Shown: positions 23,437-31,260 of the stretch, piece by piece
Layout of the letters: each line of letters opens with the position of its first letter
How positions within the stretch are numbered: position 1 is the first letter of the stretch
IMG/VR virus record: IMGVR_UViG_3300027917_000018
Span: 124,001 to 188,000 of that record
Length of the DNA: 64,000 bases
Direction: 5' to 3' (one strand)
Source: a virus
The notes under the pieces: model-generated
Databases searched by the model: none
What the model was told of the DNA's origin: nothing
Seen by the model: only the letters and a program-made list of their open reading frames with translations
Made by a program: the position numbers and the translations under genes

Positions 23437-23823
23437 ATGAATACGACAAAAGCACTGAAATGGGCGGTTTTTTGCGTGTTGACTCTTCCCGTGCTCCTAT
23501 TCGCGCAGGACGAGACCCCACTCGCCGAGCTGCCTAAAAGCACGCAGGAGTTTTGGGTCCTGGGCATCGCTGTTGTTTCCCCGCTGATCGTTCAGGGGAT
23601 CAAGTGGGCGGTTCCCAAGATTCCGAAGCTTCTGCTACCAAGCGTCACACCCTTCATCGGCATGGCTTTGGGCTATGGGCTGAATGCCCTGGGCACGGCT
23701 GACCTGGGATGGGTGGATGCTGCGCAAGCGGGCGCTCTGGCCGTCTTCGTTCGCGAGGTCGTCAACCAAGCGGTGAAGTCTCGGCAGGCGGCTGACACAC
23801 CGGCCCAGCCTCCTTCTGGCTAG
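23437..23823 (+). CDS. Holin-like membrane protein, 128 aa
   Basis: Hydrophobic N-terminal segment (WAVFCVLTLPVLLFA, residues about 9-23, possibly a signal), then membrane-compatible segments FWVLGIAVVSPLIVQGI (about 39-55) and PFIGMALGYGLNALG (about 71-85) and a charged C-terminal tail. Size, topology and position after a lipoprotein fit a class of phage holins. No endolysin is seen in the window. The 3' end overlaps the leftward sigma-54 activator gene by 62 bases. Confidence 0.55.
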   Translation: MNTTKALKWAVFCVLTLPVLLFAQDETPLAELPKSTQEFWVLGIAVVSPLIVQGIKWAVPKIPKLLLPSVTPFIGMALGYGLNALGTADLGWVDAAQAGALAVFVREVVNQAVKSRQAADTPAQPPSG

Positions 23824-24853
23824 GGATTTCAACTGAACCTTCATCCTCCCCTGCGGGTGGCTCATCCGCAGGGGATTTTCGTTTACGGTCTGTTCGGTTC
23901 AATTCATCGGCGAGGCTGTACTGCCTGATCTTGTTGTAAAGCGTTTGTCGCCCGATCCGCAGCCGCTGCGCTGCGTGCTTGATGTTGCCGTGGCAGCCTT
24001 GGATGGCCTCGATGATAAGCCTGCGCTCCGCCAGCTCAATCGGCCCCAGTGTATGGCCCTGTTCCGCCTTTTCCTGCGCCGTTTTGTCGAGGGCAGCCTG
24101 GGCGACCGGAGGGCTGAATCCGTCGGGCGGTAGGGAGTGTCGGTAGCCCAAAGCCAGCACGCGTTGTATTTCGTTCTCCAACTGCCGGACGTTGCCAGGC
24201 CATTCGTAAGCCAGTAGAGCTTCCTTGGCTTCCTTACCGAGGTAGACGGGTTCGGTAACAGCCTGTTCCTTAGCGTACCAATTGAGAAACGTTTCGGCCA
24301 GGGGCAGAATGTCATTTCTTCGATTGCGCAGCCGGGGCAGAAAAAGCGTGACGGCACCGATGCGGTAGTAAAGGTCAGGACGTAAACGTTTTTGTTCGAG
24401 CAGCATTTCTGGCAGGTTGCTCACGGCGCAAATCAGCCGAAAGTTAATGGCGTCCTCCTTGGTGCTCCCGACGCGTCGGACTTTCCTTTCCTGAAGGACC
24501 CGCAGCAGCTTTGACTGTGCTCCCAGCGGCATTTCGCTCAGCTCGTCCAGGAAGAGGGTGCCGCCATCCGCTGCCCCGATCAGGCCCGTGCGGTCGTTGC
24601 TGGCCCCAGTGTAGGCACCACGGGCCGCGCCGAACAGCTCGCTCTCGACGAGGTCTTTGGGCAATGCCGCGCAGTTGACACAGATCATCGGCTGTTTGCG
24701 CCGAGGGCTGTTCTCATGGATATGGCGTGCAACGACTTCCTTGCCCGTTCCGGTCTCGCCGCAGAGCAGGATGGGAATGCCGCTGGCAGCAATCTGGTTG
24801 CAGGTGGCTACCAGAGCTTGCATTGCTGAACTGGCGAATACGGGCTTGTACAT
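23762..24853 (-). CDS. Sigma-54-dependent transcription activator (AAA+ with Fis-type HTH), 363 aa
   Basis: Complete central domain of the bacterial enhancer-binding family: Walker A GETGTGKE (residues 32-39), sigma-54 loop GAYTGA (79-84; the common form is GAFTGA), Walker B GGTLFLDE (97-104), RPDLYYRIG and WPGNVRQLENEI. A Fis-type helix-turn-helix near the C-terminus (IKHAAQRLRIGRQTLYNKI) should bind enhancer DNA. There is no N-terminal sensory domain, so activity is constitutive or controlled in trans. A phage copy would let the virus drive sigma-54 promoters of the host or its own. The Tyr in the loop is a tolerated variant in some family members. The tail after residue 315 is Pro/Glu-rich and overlaps a terminator. 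Confidence 0.9.
   Translation of the reverse strand: MYKPVFASSAMQALVATCNQIAASGIPILLCGETGTGKEVVARHIHENSPRRKQPMICVNCAALPKDLVESELFGAARGAYTGASNDRTGLIGAADGGTLFLDELSEMPLGAQSKLLRVLQERKVRRVGSTKEDAINFRLICAVSNLPEMLLEQKRLRPDLYYRIGAVTLFLPRLRNRRNDILPLAETFLNWYAKEQAVTEPVYLGKEAKEALLAYEWPGNVRQLENEIQRVLALGYRHSLPPDGFSPPVAQAALDKTAQEKAEQGHTLGPIELAERRLIIEAIQGCHGNIKHAAQRLRIGRQTLYNKIRQYSLADELNRTDRKRKSPADEPPAGEDEGSVEIPSQKEAGPVCQPPAETSPLG
23848..23879 (+). terminator. Intrinsic terminator after the holin-like gene
   Basis: CCCCTGCGG (23848-23856) and CCGCAGGGG (23866-23874) form a perfect 9-bp stem with a 9-base loop, followed by ATTTTC. It lies 25 bases past the TAG of the rightward gene but inside the C-terminal tail of the leftward activator gene, whose coding sequence it constrains. 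Confidence 0.7.
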
Positions 24854-24860
24854 AGGTTAA

Positions 24861-25313
24861 ATGATACCGCGAGACGTTTTCTACGATCGACTCGGCAAGC
24901 ACTGCCAGCAGTGTGAGCACTGGGCCAACGTCTGCCTTAAGGGCCATGCGTCCAGCTCGCCGGAGGGCTGCCCGATCTACAAGTTTCCGCCGATCCAGGG
25001 AGCCCAATACGCGTCCGTGCGCGAAGCCCCGTCGCCACCGGCCTTCGCCAATTGCTGCGGTAACACTATCCAAGAACTGGAACCGTTAACCTGGCCGCAA
25101 GTTTTGGCGCATTTTGCCGAATCCATGACGAAGTGGATCGCGTCGGGAATGAAGGTCGTCAAGAAGGACACGCACATGAGCCGCTACGGCACCTGCAAGC
25201 TCAACACGTGCGGGGAATTCCGGGATTTCTACTGCCACCACTGTAAGTGCATCGCTTACTGCAAGGCCAAGCTGGCGACGGAAACGTGCCCGAAGAAGCT
25301 CTGGCCTACATGA
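24861..25313 (+). CDS. Cysteine-rich zinc-binding protein, 150 aa
   Basis: Contains many Cys pairs: CQQCEHW (15-18), VCLKGH, GCPIY, FANCCGN, CKLNTCGEF, FYCHHCKCIAYC and ETCPKK, about 15 Cys in 150 residues, enough for three zinc sites. Likely a nucleic-acid-binding or adaptor protein. Its ATG is 8 bases from the divergent start of the sigma-54 activator, so the two genes must share control DNA inside each other's coding sequence. Confidence 0.65.
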   Translation: MIPRDVFYDRLGKHCQQCEHWANVCLKGHASSSPEGCPIYKFPPIQGAQYASVREAPSPPAFANCCGNTIQELEPLTWPQVLAHFAESMTKWIASGMKVVKKDTHMSRYGTCKLNTCGEFRDFYCHHCKCIAYCKAKLATETCPKKLWPT

Positions 25314-26061
25314 CTTCGAGCTGGGTGCCGTCTTCCGTCGGGCTGATGTAGATTTCGCCGTAGGAATGAGCAGCTGCCGTGAGCCGCTCGCCCGCCTCTT
25401 CATCGTCCGTGAAATCGCCATCCCAAAAGCCAGCGCCGTGGCCGTTGCGGGTTAGCCAGAAGTCGTGCCCGGCCCGTGACGGATCGCCTTCGATGTCCCG
25501 CCAGTTTTTCTTCCAGAAGTCTTCGCATTCAGCCCGGAGCGTCTCTCGGGCCGCGTCGGTGAAGTCCCCGGTGTCGTAATCACGGTCCAGTGGGTGGCCG
25601 TGGCCTTCAGGGTCAACGGCGTCGTTGTTGCTGCTCCAGATGGCTGTCTCCAAGTATTGCTCGAAGAATTCTTCGGGCATTTCGGGCACGTGCGGGGCGT
25701 GCTTTTTGAGAAACTCACGGGGCGTTTCGGCCTCTACGACATCGCTGATTTCCCCGACGCCATGTCCGGTTGAGCTGACGAGAAAGATTTTGTTTACAGA
25801 AGGGCCTATAAGCCTTGGGTAGCCAAGCGGCTTGCCTAAGAGATTGTGGGCAATGCTCTTGGCGTCCTTGTAATCTCGTGTCGACCCATTGTCCGGCGTT
25901 CCACGGCCCCAATACCAGTGGGGTATGCCGTAGGTCCAGTAATAGGGAGTGCCTTCAGCCACACCGACCAGGAAAAACCGTGGATTGCGAAACTTGTGCT
26001 TGAGCAAGTCCCTGGGCGATTCCCCGGCCAATCCGTCGATGATAGCCCGTGCCCGGCTCAT
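25306..26061 (-). CDS. Two-module tagged protein, 251 aa, second module a widespread phage domain
   Basis: Starts MSRARAIIDGLAGESPRDLL, a tag with a four-residue insertion. Module 1 is Tyr/Trp-rich (YYWTYGIPHWYWGRG). A second tag core, DVVEAETPREFLKKHAPH, sits at about residue 110. Module 2 then contains AGHDFWLTRNGHGAGFWDGD, a stretch I recognise from many unrelated phages as a free-standing orphan protein. So the tag has been joined to a known phage cargo domain. ATGA with the next tagged gene upstream (26058). The stop overlaps the convergent Cys-rich gene. Confidence 0.85.
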   Translation of the reverse strand: MSRARAIIDGLAGESPRDLLKHKFRNPRFFLVGVAEGTPYYWTYGIPHWYWGRGTPDNGSTRDYKDAKSIAHNLLGKPLGYPRLIGPSVNKIFLVSSTGHGVGEISDVVEAETPREFLKKHAPHVPEMPEEFFEQYLETAIWSSNNDAVDPEGHGHPLDRDYDTGDFTDAARETLRAECEDFWKKNWRDIEGDPSRAGHDFWLTRNGHGAGFWDGDFTDDEEAGERLTAAAHSYGEIYISPTEDGTQLEVM

Positions 26062-27068
26062 AGGTCGCGCTCCCGCTTTACGTCGTGGGCGTAGTAGTCC
26101 AGCTTGAAGCCCATCTTTTGCGCCAGCCGCCACGGCGCTTCTTCGCGGGTCTCTGGCGGAAGGTAGCCCCTGTGGCGCAGCCAGTCGAAGGCGCGGGTCA
26201 GGTAGTGGTCGCCGTAGCCTCCGGCCATCGGGAGCGTGTGAACCAACTCGCCGTTTACATAAATGTCCGCCGTGTTGTAGGTGTTGCCATAGGTTCGGCG
26301 AAACCACCGCCTGCCGATGACGGCGACTTCGCGCAGGACAAAGTGCTTTTTCAGAAGGTCGCGGGCCGACACCGCCTCCTGTTGGGGCCTGGGCGGCAGT
26401 AGCGGCGCAAAGATGTTTACGAACTGCTCCTTCGGGAGAAGCCGCGACATCATGCTCATCAGGTCATAAATGTCGCCCAGCGGGATTGGCTTTTCGCCGG
26501 ATATGTCGTACCAGACCTTGTCCTTTTTCTCCCAAAAAGAGCCGCCGGATGGCAGATCGATGCGCCGCCCGGTCCATTCAGTCTTGCGCTTGAAAAACTC
26601 ACGAGGATTCACGGCCTCGACGACTTTGGGCCTGGTCTGCTCACGCGGCCAGAGCACGATGCGCCATTCACGAGGCCCGGCTACGCCGTCCACCCTACCG
26701 CTTCGCTGGCCTTTGCTGGCGTTGGGATACATTTTTGAGGTGTACCTGTGCATTTCGTCGGCGATGACCTGCTCTTCCTCATCCGTGAAATCCAGCAAGT
26801 CGGGATGGTTGGGATACCGCTGGAAGGTCTGCTCGAAGCCTAAAGCGTCTTCCACATCGTTGAGCAAACCGTACTCGCCGTCTTGTGGGAACACCGAGCC
26901 GTCGTCCCCAATGCCGACGGGCACGTATTCGGTCTGGTCATCGTCCATCATCGGCGGCTTACGGATCGCCAGATAGTAGCCTTCTCCGCCAGGTGGCAGC
27001 AGACGCGGCAGCCGCTTGATAATGGATCGCGGGCTCTCAGCCTCAATGATGTCGCGTGCCCGGCTCAT
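26058..27068 (-). CDS. Three-module tagged protein, 336 aa
   Basis: N-terminal tag MSRARDIIEAESPRSIIKR; internal cores VVEAVNPREFFKRK (about residue 149) and QEAVSARDLLKKHF (about residue 232). The third module contains GRRWFRRTYGNTY, VNGELVHTLPMAGGYGDHYL and AFDWLRHRGYLP, a conserved small phage protein otherwise found alone. Modules 1 and 2 are unrecognised. The same fused plan as its neighbour supports a general rule that tag copies mark joints between independent cargo domains. Confidence 0.85.
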   Translation of the reverse strand: MSRARDIIEAESPRSIIKRLPRLLPPGGEGYYLAIRKPPMMDDDQTEYVPVGIGDDGSVFPQDGEYGLLNDVEDALGFEQTFQRYPNHPDLLDFTDEEEQVIADEMHRYTSKMYPNASKGQRSGRVDGVAGPREWRIVLWPREQTRPKVVEAVNPREFFKRKTEWTGRRIDLPSGGSFWEKKDKVWYDISGEKPIPLGDIYDLMSMMSRLLPKEQFVNIFAPLLPPRPQQEAVSARDLLKKHFVLREVAVIGRRWFRRTYGNTYNTADIYVNGELVHTLPMAGGYGDHYLTRAFDWLRHRGYLPPETREEAPWRLAQKMGFKLDYYAHDVKRERDL

Positions 27069-27304
27069 TTTTGAGCGTAAGCCTTTTTGATCGCGTCCGG
27101 CGGATCGGCGGCCATGAGGCGCATGGTGCTGCCATCGTCGAAGGTGACGATGTGCATGACTTCGGGCATCAAGTCCGAAGCGGGCGTGTTGGGCTGGGCG
27201 ACCTCGGCGCTTACGGGCCGCCTGGCGCGGCGGGCCGCCTGGCTAAAGCGCTTGATTTTGTCCCGAGCGGACTCAGCCTCCAGGATGGTGCGCGCACGGC
27301 TCAT
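27065..27304 (-). CDS. Tagged small protein, 79 aa
   Basis: Start at 27304 from the ATGA overlap with the upstream gene. Tag MSRARTILEAESARDKIKRF (Ala replaces Pro), then a basic helix (SQAARRARRP) and a short beta segment VMHIVTFDDGSTMRLMAADPPDAIKKAYAQ that looks like a small ferredoxin-like unit. Unknown function. Confidence 0.75.
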   Translation of the reverse strand: MSRARTILEAESARDKIKRFSQAARRARRPVSAEVAQPNTPASDLMPEVMHIVTFDDGSTMRLMAADPPDAIKKAYAQK

Positions 27305-27561
27305 TTCCACTTTCCTGGCGTCAGCAGCTTCATGCGCTCGATCGCCTGGATCAGTTCCTCGGGGTCTAGGTTTTCACCAAGCGCTTCGAGCCACGACCGG
27401 ATGCGCTCCCGGTAGTCGGGATTTTTGCCTTTCCAGACCGGCCAGTTGTTCATCCAATCATGCCGTCCGATGACCTGTTCAACGAAGTCGGCAGCGAGGT
27501 CTTCAGCCTCGCTGATGCGCGGCGGGTGATAGTGGAGTGTAGGGTCCATCTGTAGGTACAT
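27301..27561 (-). CDS. Unknown protein, 86 aa
   Basis: Start taken at 27561 (MYLQMDPTLHYHPP); 27549 is an alternative. Longer versions would run across the divergent gene. The sequence is helical (AEDLAADFVEQVIGRHDWMNNW, DYRERIRSWLEALGENLDPEELIQAIERM). It heads the leftward tagged cluster 27561-25306. No family recognised. Confidence 0.6.
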   Translation of the reverse strand: MYLQMDPTLHYHPPRISEAEDLAADFVEQVIGRHDWMNNWPVWKGKNPDYRERIRSWLEALGENLDPEELIQAIERMKLLTPGKWK

Positions 27562-27563
27562 AC

Positions 27564-28001
27564 GTGAGCGGCGAGGCACAGACTTGCCCAAGGCGAATGC
27601 AGGAAGTAGGGCCTTGGAAGAAGGCAGAAAACGTGGACTCATGGGAAGCCCGCGACGGCCACCGCTTTTGCTCATTCTGCGGGTGCCTTCACCCGGACGA
27701 GTTCCTGGAGATGGCCGAGTCGGGCGAGCAAATTATCCCGACCGACAAGAGCTACAAGGTCTATGTAAGAACAATGGGCACAGGTGTTTGCAGCATGTGC
27801 CGTGGCTCGGGCAAAATGGAGGATGGCCGCAAGTGCCCTGTATGCCAGGATGGTCGAGCCTGGAGCGGCCCGCAGCTCAAAGCCTATTTTCAGCACTTTA
27901 GCGAGGAGCAGGCTCAGCGGTTCACACGGTTGCACAATGAGAGACGGCTGATCATGGCGCATCCTGGTCACTTTTACGTGAAGCCGTTCTTCTGGAAGTA
28001 G
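27564..28001 (+). CDS. Zinc-ribbon protein with DnaJ-type CxxCxGxG repeats, 145 aa
   Basis: GTG start 2 bases from the divergent start at 27561. N-terminal RFCSFCGCLHPDEFLEM gives one Cys knuckle; CSMCRGSGKMEDGRKCPVCQDG (two CxxC motifs) gives a second zinc site as in DnaJ, also present in the gene at 2110. The C-terminus FYVKPFFWK resembles the ends of small conserved phage proteins. An RNA/protein-binding adaptor role is possible; function not known. Confidence 0.65.
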   Translation: MSGEAQTCPRRMQEVGPWKKAENVDSWEARDGHRFCSFCGCLHPDEFLEMAESGEQIIPTDKSYKVYVRTMGTGVCSMCRGSGKMEDGRKCPVCQDGRAWSGPQLKAYFQHFSEEQAQRFTRLHNERRLIMAHPGHFYVKPFFWK

Positions 28002-28003
28002 AC

Positions 28004-28789
28004 ATGGCAGCGAACCCTTGTGGCATTTTACAGGCACTGGTCGCGTGGCAGATGTCCGTCATCGCCTCGCTGAACAAGAAATTTGCCGCGCTTCAGCGCC
28101 TGACTGAGCTGTTGGAGCAGCTGGGCGACATCTCCAACGCCCTGCCCGCCAGCCTCGATGAGCTGGTGCCGGTCATCGACATCGACCTCGACGTTTACAC
28201 GGCGCTTCAGGTCAACTGTCCTTTCCTGAACCTGCCACCGGCCACGACCGAGGACCTCAACGCGCTGAGAAGCCGCGTAAATGCGGCCTACGCGCTCCTG
28301 GCGCGGGACATCCTGAAGCATCCCTGGATCAGAATGAACAAGGTTCAGGCCATGCTCAACGACTATCAGCAGAAGGTCAATTACCCGTACGGTGAGGACT
28401 ACATCCGCTGCTTGAACAGCGTATGTGCGGCGATCGGTGCCGTGGGCGGCTTTCTCTCCAACATGAGCCAGGTCAACATCGTGAGCGAGCTGGCCAACTT
28501 TGGAGAGAACTTCGTGCGAAACAGCGGACGCGTGCTTTCGGACGCGGCCAAGATCAAGGCCGAAGATGCACTCGACGTTTACAACGGCCTGCTGGACCTG
28601 CGGGACGATACGCTCCAGGACTTCCAGCAGCCCGGCTCGCCGCAGCGGCCTCCGTTGCGCCTGGGCCGTTACGAGGAGCCCGATTTCACTTTCCAGGACG
28701 ATGCGTGGCGCACGAGTTTCCCCGATGGTTTTCCGTCTGGCGCGATTACCAACGTGGGCAGCGTGATACCGCCGTCGGCGCAGCAATAA
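28004..28789 (+). CDS. Helical structural-type protein, 261 aa
   Basis: Long amphipathic helices (LVAWQMSVIASLNKKFAALQRL, LNALRSRVNAAYALLARD, NFGENFVRNSGRVLSDAAKI) and a Pro-rich C-terminus. It opens the rightward block that leads to the terminase and baseplate genes, so a virion or assembly role is likely. No named family recognised. Ends in TAA. Confidence 0.65.
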   Translation: MAANPCGILQALVAWQMSVIASLNKKFAALQRLTELLEQLGDISNALPASLDELVPVIDIDLDVYTALQVNCPFLNLPPATTEDLNALRSRVNAAYALLARDILKHPWIRMNKVQAMLNDYQQKVNYPYGEDYIRCLNSVCAAIGAVGGFLSNMSQVNIVSELANFGENFVRNSGRVLSDAAKIKAEDALDVYNGLLDLRDDTLQDFQQPGSPQRPPLRLGRYEEPDFTFQDDAWRTSFPDGFPSGAITNVGSVIPPSAQQ

Positions 28790-28826
28790 GTTGAACCGGT
28801 TGGAGAAACGAAATAAGGTAAACAGA

Positions 28827-29009
28827 ATGAAGCATCCTGACGATGGAAAATTCGTGGTCGTACAGGGCAGCGAGCGGATGACCGGCACAATGGACGAAAG
28901 CGCGGCCAAGCAAGAGGCTGAGCGCTTGCGCAAGCTCCAGGAGGGCAAGCAGCAGGAAGGCCAGCCGCCCGCCGAGGCACCGAAAGTAGTGCAGAACCTT
29001 TACGGTTAA
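28827..29009 (+). CDS. Small charged protein, 60 aa, ending at a TAA in frame with the next gene
   Basis: ATG at 28827 preceded by AATAAGGTAAACAG. Sequence MKHPDDGKFVVVQGSERM, then a charged helix AAKQEAERLRKLQEGKQQEG. Upstream TTG (28791) is possible but less likely. The TAA at 29007-29009 is followed, with no other stop, by five sense codons and then the GTG of the next gene in the same frame, so suppression of this TAA would fuse the two products into one of about 309 residues. Confidence 0.6.
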   Translation: MKHPDDGKFVVVQGSERMTGTMDESAAKQEAERLRKLQEGKQQEGQPPAEAPKVVQNLYG

Positions 29010-29024
29010 TCTGTTCTATGCTTT

Positions 29025-29756
29025 GTGCCCGCCCGACGAAAGAAGGCTAGACGGCCAAGAGAAGTTCAAGGCGCTCCGGTTCAAGCCGAGCAAGCGCCGC
29101 CGCAAGAAGCGCTGCCAGAAGCGCAGAACGTTAATCTTCCGGCCAGGCTACCGGTAGCTCAGCCCGGTGAGCCCAACATTCCCCGCAGTGCCGAGGATGT
29201 CGTGGCCAACGTCATCAACCGGCAGCTCCTCGACGAAATCGAGAATCCGCCTGAAGCCGACCCGCTCGATCCCGAAATTATCAGCCTCCAGGAAGTCCTG
29301 AAGGCCATCGATGAGGGGCGGCCCGTCGCGGAGCTGACGCCGTTGATTGCCCACGCCACCAGCGGCCAGGACCAGCTTGACACGCTTGTTTACACCCATT
29401 ACCGCCGGTACCGAGCTAAGAAGCTTTTGCGGTGGCTGGAGAACGACGCCCACGCAGATCGGTTCCTGAATCGGGCTTTCCGCCGTGGCGACTTGACGCC
29501 CGCCGAGGCCCTTGTCTTCAAGCGCCTGGCCCAGTCCGAAATCAAGGAGCAAGCCATGCAGATTCTAAACGAGCTTCGCGAAGGTGCCCCGACCGTCGCG
29601 CCGGAAGAGGCAGCCACGCGTATCGACTACAACCTCCATCAGACTTCGGATCGCACGGTCATTACCAAGACGTTTGAGAAGATGACGCCGCAGGGCCGCG
29701 AGATTGTGCGCAAGCTGATCTTTCGGGCTAGGACAAAACTGTTTACGAAAAAATGA
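29025..29756 (+). CDS. Unknown protein upstream of terminase, 243 aa
   Basis: Basic start (MPARRKKARRPREVQ), a Gln/Pro-rich linker, then helical domains (DVVANVINRQLLDEIENPP, YTHYRRYRAKKLLRWLENDAHADRFLNRAFRRGD, TFEKMTPQGREIVRKLIFRAR). Position and composition would suit a terminase small subunit or another packaging/assembly factor, but there is no diagnostic motif. GTTCTATGCTTT precedes its GTG. Confidence 0.6.
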   Translation: MPARRKKARRPREVQGAPVQAEQAPPQEALPEAQNVNLPARLPVAQPGEPNIPRSAEDVVANVINRQLLDEIENPPEADPLDPEIISLQEVLKAIDEGRPVAELTPLIAHATSGQDQLDTLVYTHYRRYRAKKLLRWLENDAHADRFLNRAFRRGDLTPAEALVFKRLAQSEIKEQAMQILNELREGAPTVAPEEAATRIDYNLHQTSDRTVITKTFEKMTPQGREIVRKLIFRARTKLFTKK

Positions 29757-30061
29757 TCGCGACGCTGAGCAGTTTTACTCCGGTCAGCGATTCCACGGAC
29801 AGCACCTATTACTACTCGATTTCAAATTCCGAGCACACTGCTCCCGAGTTCCTGCCGGGTTTCTATTTGCTGCGTTACGTGGACAGGTATGCGTCGACGG
29901 ACGAAATCTATAAGCTGATCCATGCGGCAGAAATGCGCTGCCGTGATTTGAGCGGGCTTTATCGCACGCCGCGTAAACAATTTCCCCTTCGAGCGTTTCA
30001 GGCTCCCCGAGTGATTCGCCAGCCGTGCTGGTCCGCCAGGCGGTGGCGCTCCGTCACGTAA
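29753..30061 (+). CDS. Unknown protein, 102 aa
   Basis: ATGA overlap with the preceding gene. The Ser/Thr/Tyr-rich N-terminus (STDSTYYYSISNSEHT) is followed by FYLLRYVDRYASTDEIYKLIHAAEM and a basic tail. No recognisable family. Ends in TAA 15 bases before the next start. Confidence 0.5.
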   Translation: MIATLSSFTPVSDSTDSTYYYSISNSEHTAPEFLPGFYLLRYVDRYASTDEIYKLIHAAEMRCRDLSGLYRTPRKQFPLRAFQAPRVIRQPCWSARRWRSVT

Positions 30062-30064
30062 TCC

Positions 30065-30076
30065 GTTCTGTAAGGC
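30065..30076 (+). promoter_or_regulatory. GTTCTGTAAGGC start-proximal element
   Basis: GTTCTGTAAGGC runs straight into the ATG at 30077; a member of the GTTCT(T/A)A class that also precedes 47842, 58230 and the leftward starts at 47768 and 57782. Confidence 0.35.
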
Positions 30077-30604
30077 ATGAGCACGCAGCCGCCAATCGTG
30101 GCGGTCATCGGCGCGCCGACGCTCGTGCCGCGCCTGGTGACCGCGTTGAAAGAGAAGGGCTACCACGACCCCATCGTGCCTGACGACACTGAGTTGCAGC
30201 ACGAGCCGTCGATGCGCAAGTTCCTGAGCTACGCCAGTCCCGACGTTTTGGTGATCGCGCAGGACCGTGTTAAGGCCGAGTCCGCGAGCATGGTTCAGGC
30301 ACTGCTGACCGGCATCTTCGCGTTCCAGTGTTCAATGGGACTGGCCAAGGTCGTTTTGCTGACCGGCGTATGGCCGGACCCTGAATTCTGGACGCTCGTC
30401 AACATCGGCCAGGTCATGATGAAGGAGGGCAAAATCACGCTCGGCTGGTACCTGAAGCACCCCAAAAGCCCGGCCATGCTCGACTGGGCGGAGGAGTCGG
30501 TTCTAGCAATGCGTGAGCTTTTACAGGCGCAAGAAGCGAACCAGAAAAGCGCCCAAGGCCAGGACCAAAAAGAGCAAGTGCGCAACGAAGTGGTGTCGCA
30601 ATGA
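30077..30604 (+). CDS. Rossmann-like unknown protein, 175 aa
   Basis: Begins PPIVAVIGAPTLVPRLVTALKEKGY, with alternating strands and helices (DVLVIAQDR, AKVVLLTGVWPDP), as in a small Rossmann or TIR/SLOG-like fold, then an acidic, Gln-rich C-terminal helix. No catalytic signature is clear. The last 92 bases overlap the following zinc-finger/HNH-like gene. Confidence 0.55.
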   Translation: MSTQPPIVAVIGAPTLVPRLVTALKEKGYHDPIVPDDTELQHEPSMRKFLSYASPDVLVIAQDRVKAESASMVQALLTGIFAFQCSMGLAKVVLLTGVWPDPEFWTLVNIGQVMMKEGKITLGWYLKHPKSPAMLDWAEESVLAMRELLQAQEANQKSAQGQDQKEQVRNEVVSQ

Positions 30605-31007
30605 GCGGGCGGTCAACAATACGGGCCGCCTCCTGCGGCATTGCTGGAAATGCCGATCACGAATGCTCAAGGAGCGACACCCCGAGACCTACGCCCTTAA
30701 CGCGATGCGCCAACGCGCCAAGCAGCGCGGCATGCCGTTTACCATTACGCTCAGCGAGTGGCGGGAATTTTGTCGAAAGACCGGTTACCTCGAAAACAAA
30801 GGCAAGGAACCCGATTCCTACACGGTTGACCGGATCGACGACAGCAAGGGCTACCACATCTGGAACATCCGAATTTTGAGCCATGCCGAAAACAGCAGAG
30901 ACCAATACCGGAACTTCGAGCCGGGCGAAGAAAGAGAATTCGCCGACGAGGAGGACTTCAGCCAGGACGCCCCGGCGTACCAGCCAGAGCCAGGCGAGCC
31001 TTTTTAA
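30513..31007 (+). CDS. HNH-endonuclease-like protein with Cys4 knuckle, 164 aa
   Basis: GTG start. Cys residues in KCATKWC and HCWKCRSR can form a zinc knuckle, which requires the start to lie inside the upstream gene. The middle is SYTVDRIDDSKGYHIWNIRILSHAENSRDQ, the DRID-x-KGY-x-x-x-N-x-R pattern of phage HNH-type endonucleases, although the leading HH is not obvious. Phages often place an HNH protein next to terminase, where it aids DNA packaging or cos cleavage. The C-terminal tail is acidic and Pro-rich. Confidence 0.6.
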   Translation: MSFYRRKKRTRKAPKARTKKSKCATKWCRNERAVNNTGRLLRHCWKCRSRMLKERHPETYALNAMRQRAKQRGMPFTITLSEWREFCRKTGYLENKGKEPDSYTVDRIDDSKGYHIWNIRILSHAENSRDQYRNFEPGEEREFADEEDFSQDAPAYQPEPGEPF

Positions 31008-31008
31008 G

Positions 31009-31260
31009 GTGCCAGAAAGCTTACGGATCGGCCAAAGCGAGGCTCAGGTCCTGGTCTTCGTTTACCAAAATCCAGGGCTGGACCTGGAGGAATGGCCGGA
31101 CCATGTGCGCCGCCTTCGTGCCGTGGAGAAGCTGCGCAAGGAGCGACGTATCACGCGGAAGTACTTCCCGACCCGTTATTACTTGAGCCGGTCAGGTTAC
31201 CCTGTGGCAAGTTGGATTGTACGGTTAAATGGCCTCCAGCAACACAAGTACGCGATCTAA
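31009..31260 (+). CDS. Small winged-helix-like protein, 83 aa
   Basis: GTG at 31009 follows TTTTTAA of the upstream gene by one base. SEAQVLVFVYQNPGLDLEEWPDHVRRLRAVEKLRKERRITRKYFPTRYYLS has the helix-turn-helix-wing rhythm of a small DNA-binding domain and could serve as terminase small subunit, being directly upstream of the large subunit (32-base overlap). Not proven. Confidence 0.5.
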   Translation: MPESLRIGQSEAQVLVFVYQNPGLDLEEWPDHVRRLRAVEKLRKERRITRKYFPTRYYLSRSGYPVASWIVRLNGLQQHKYAI

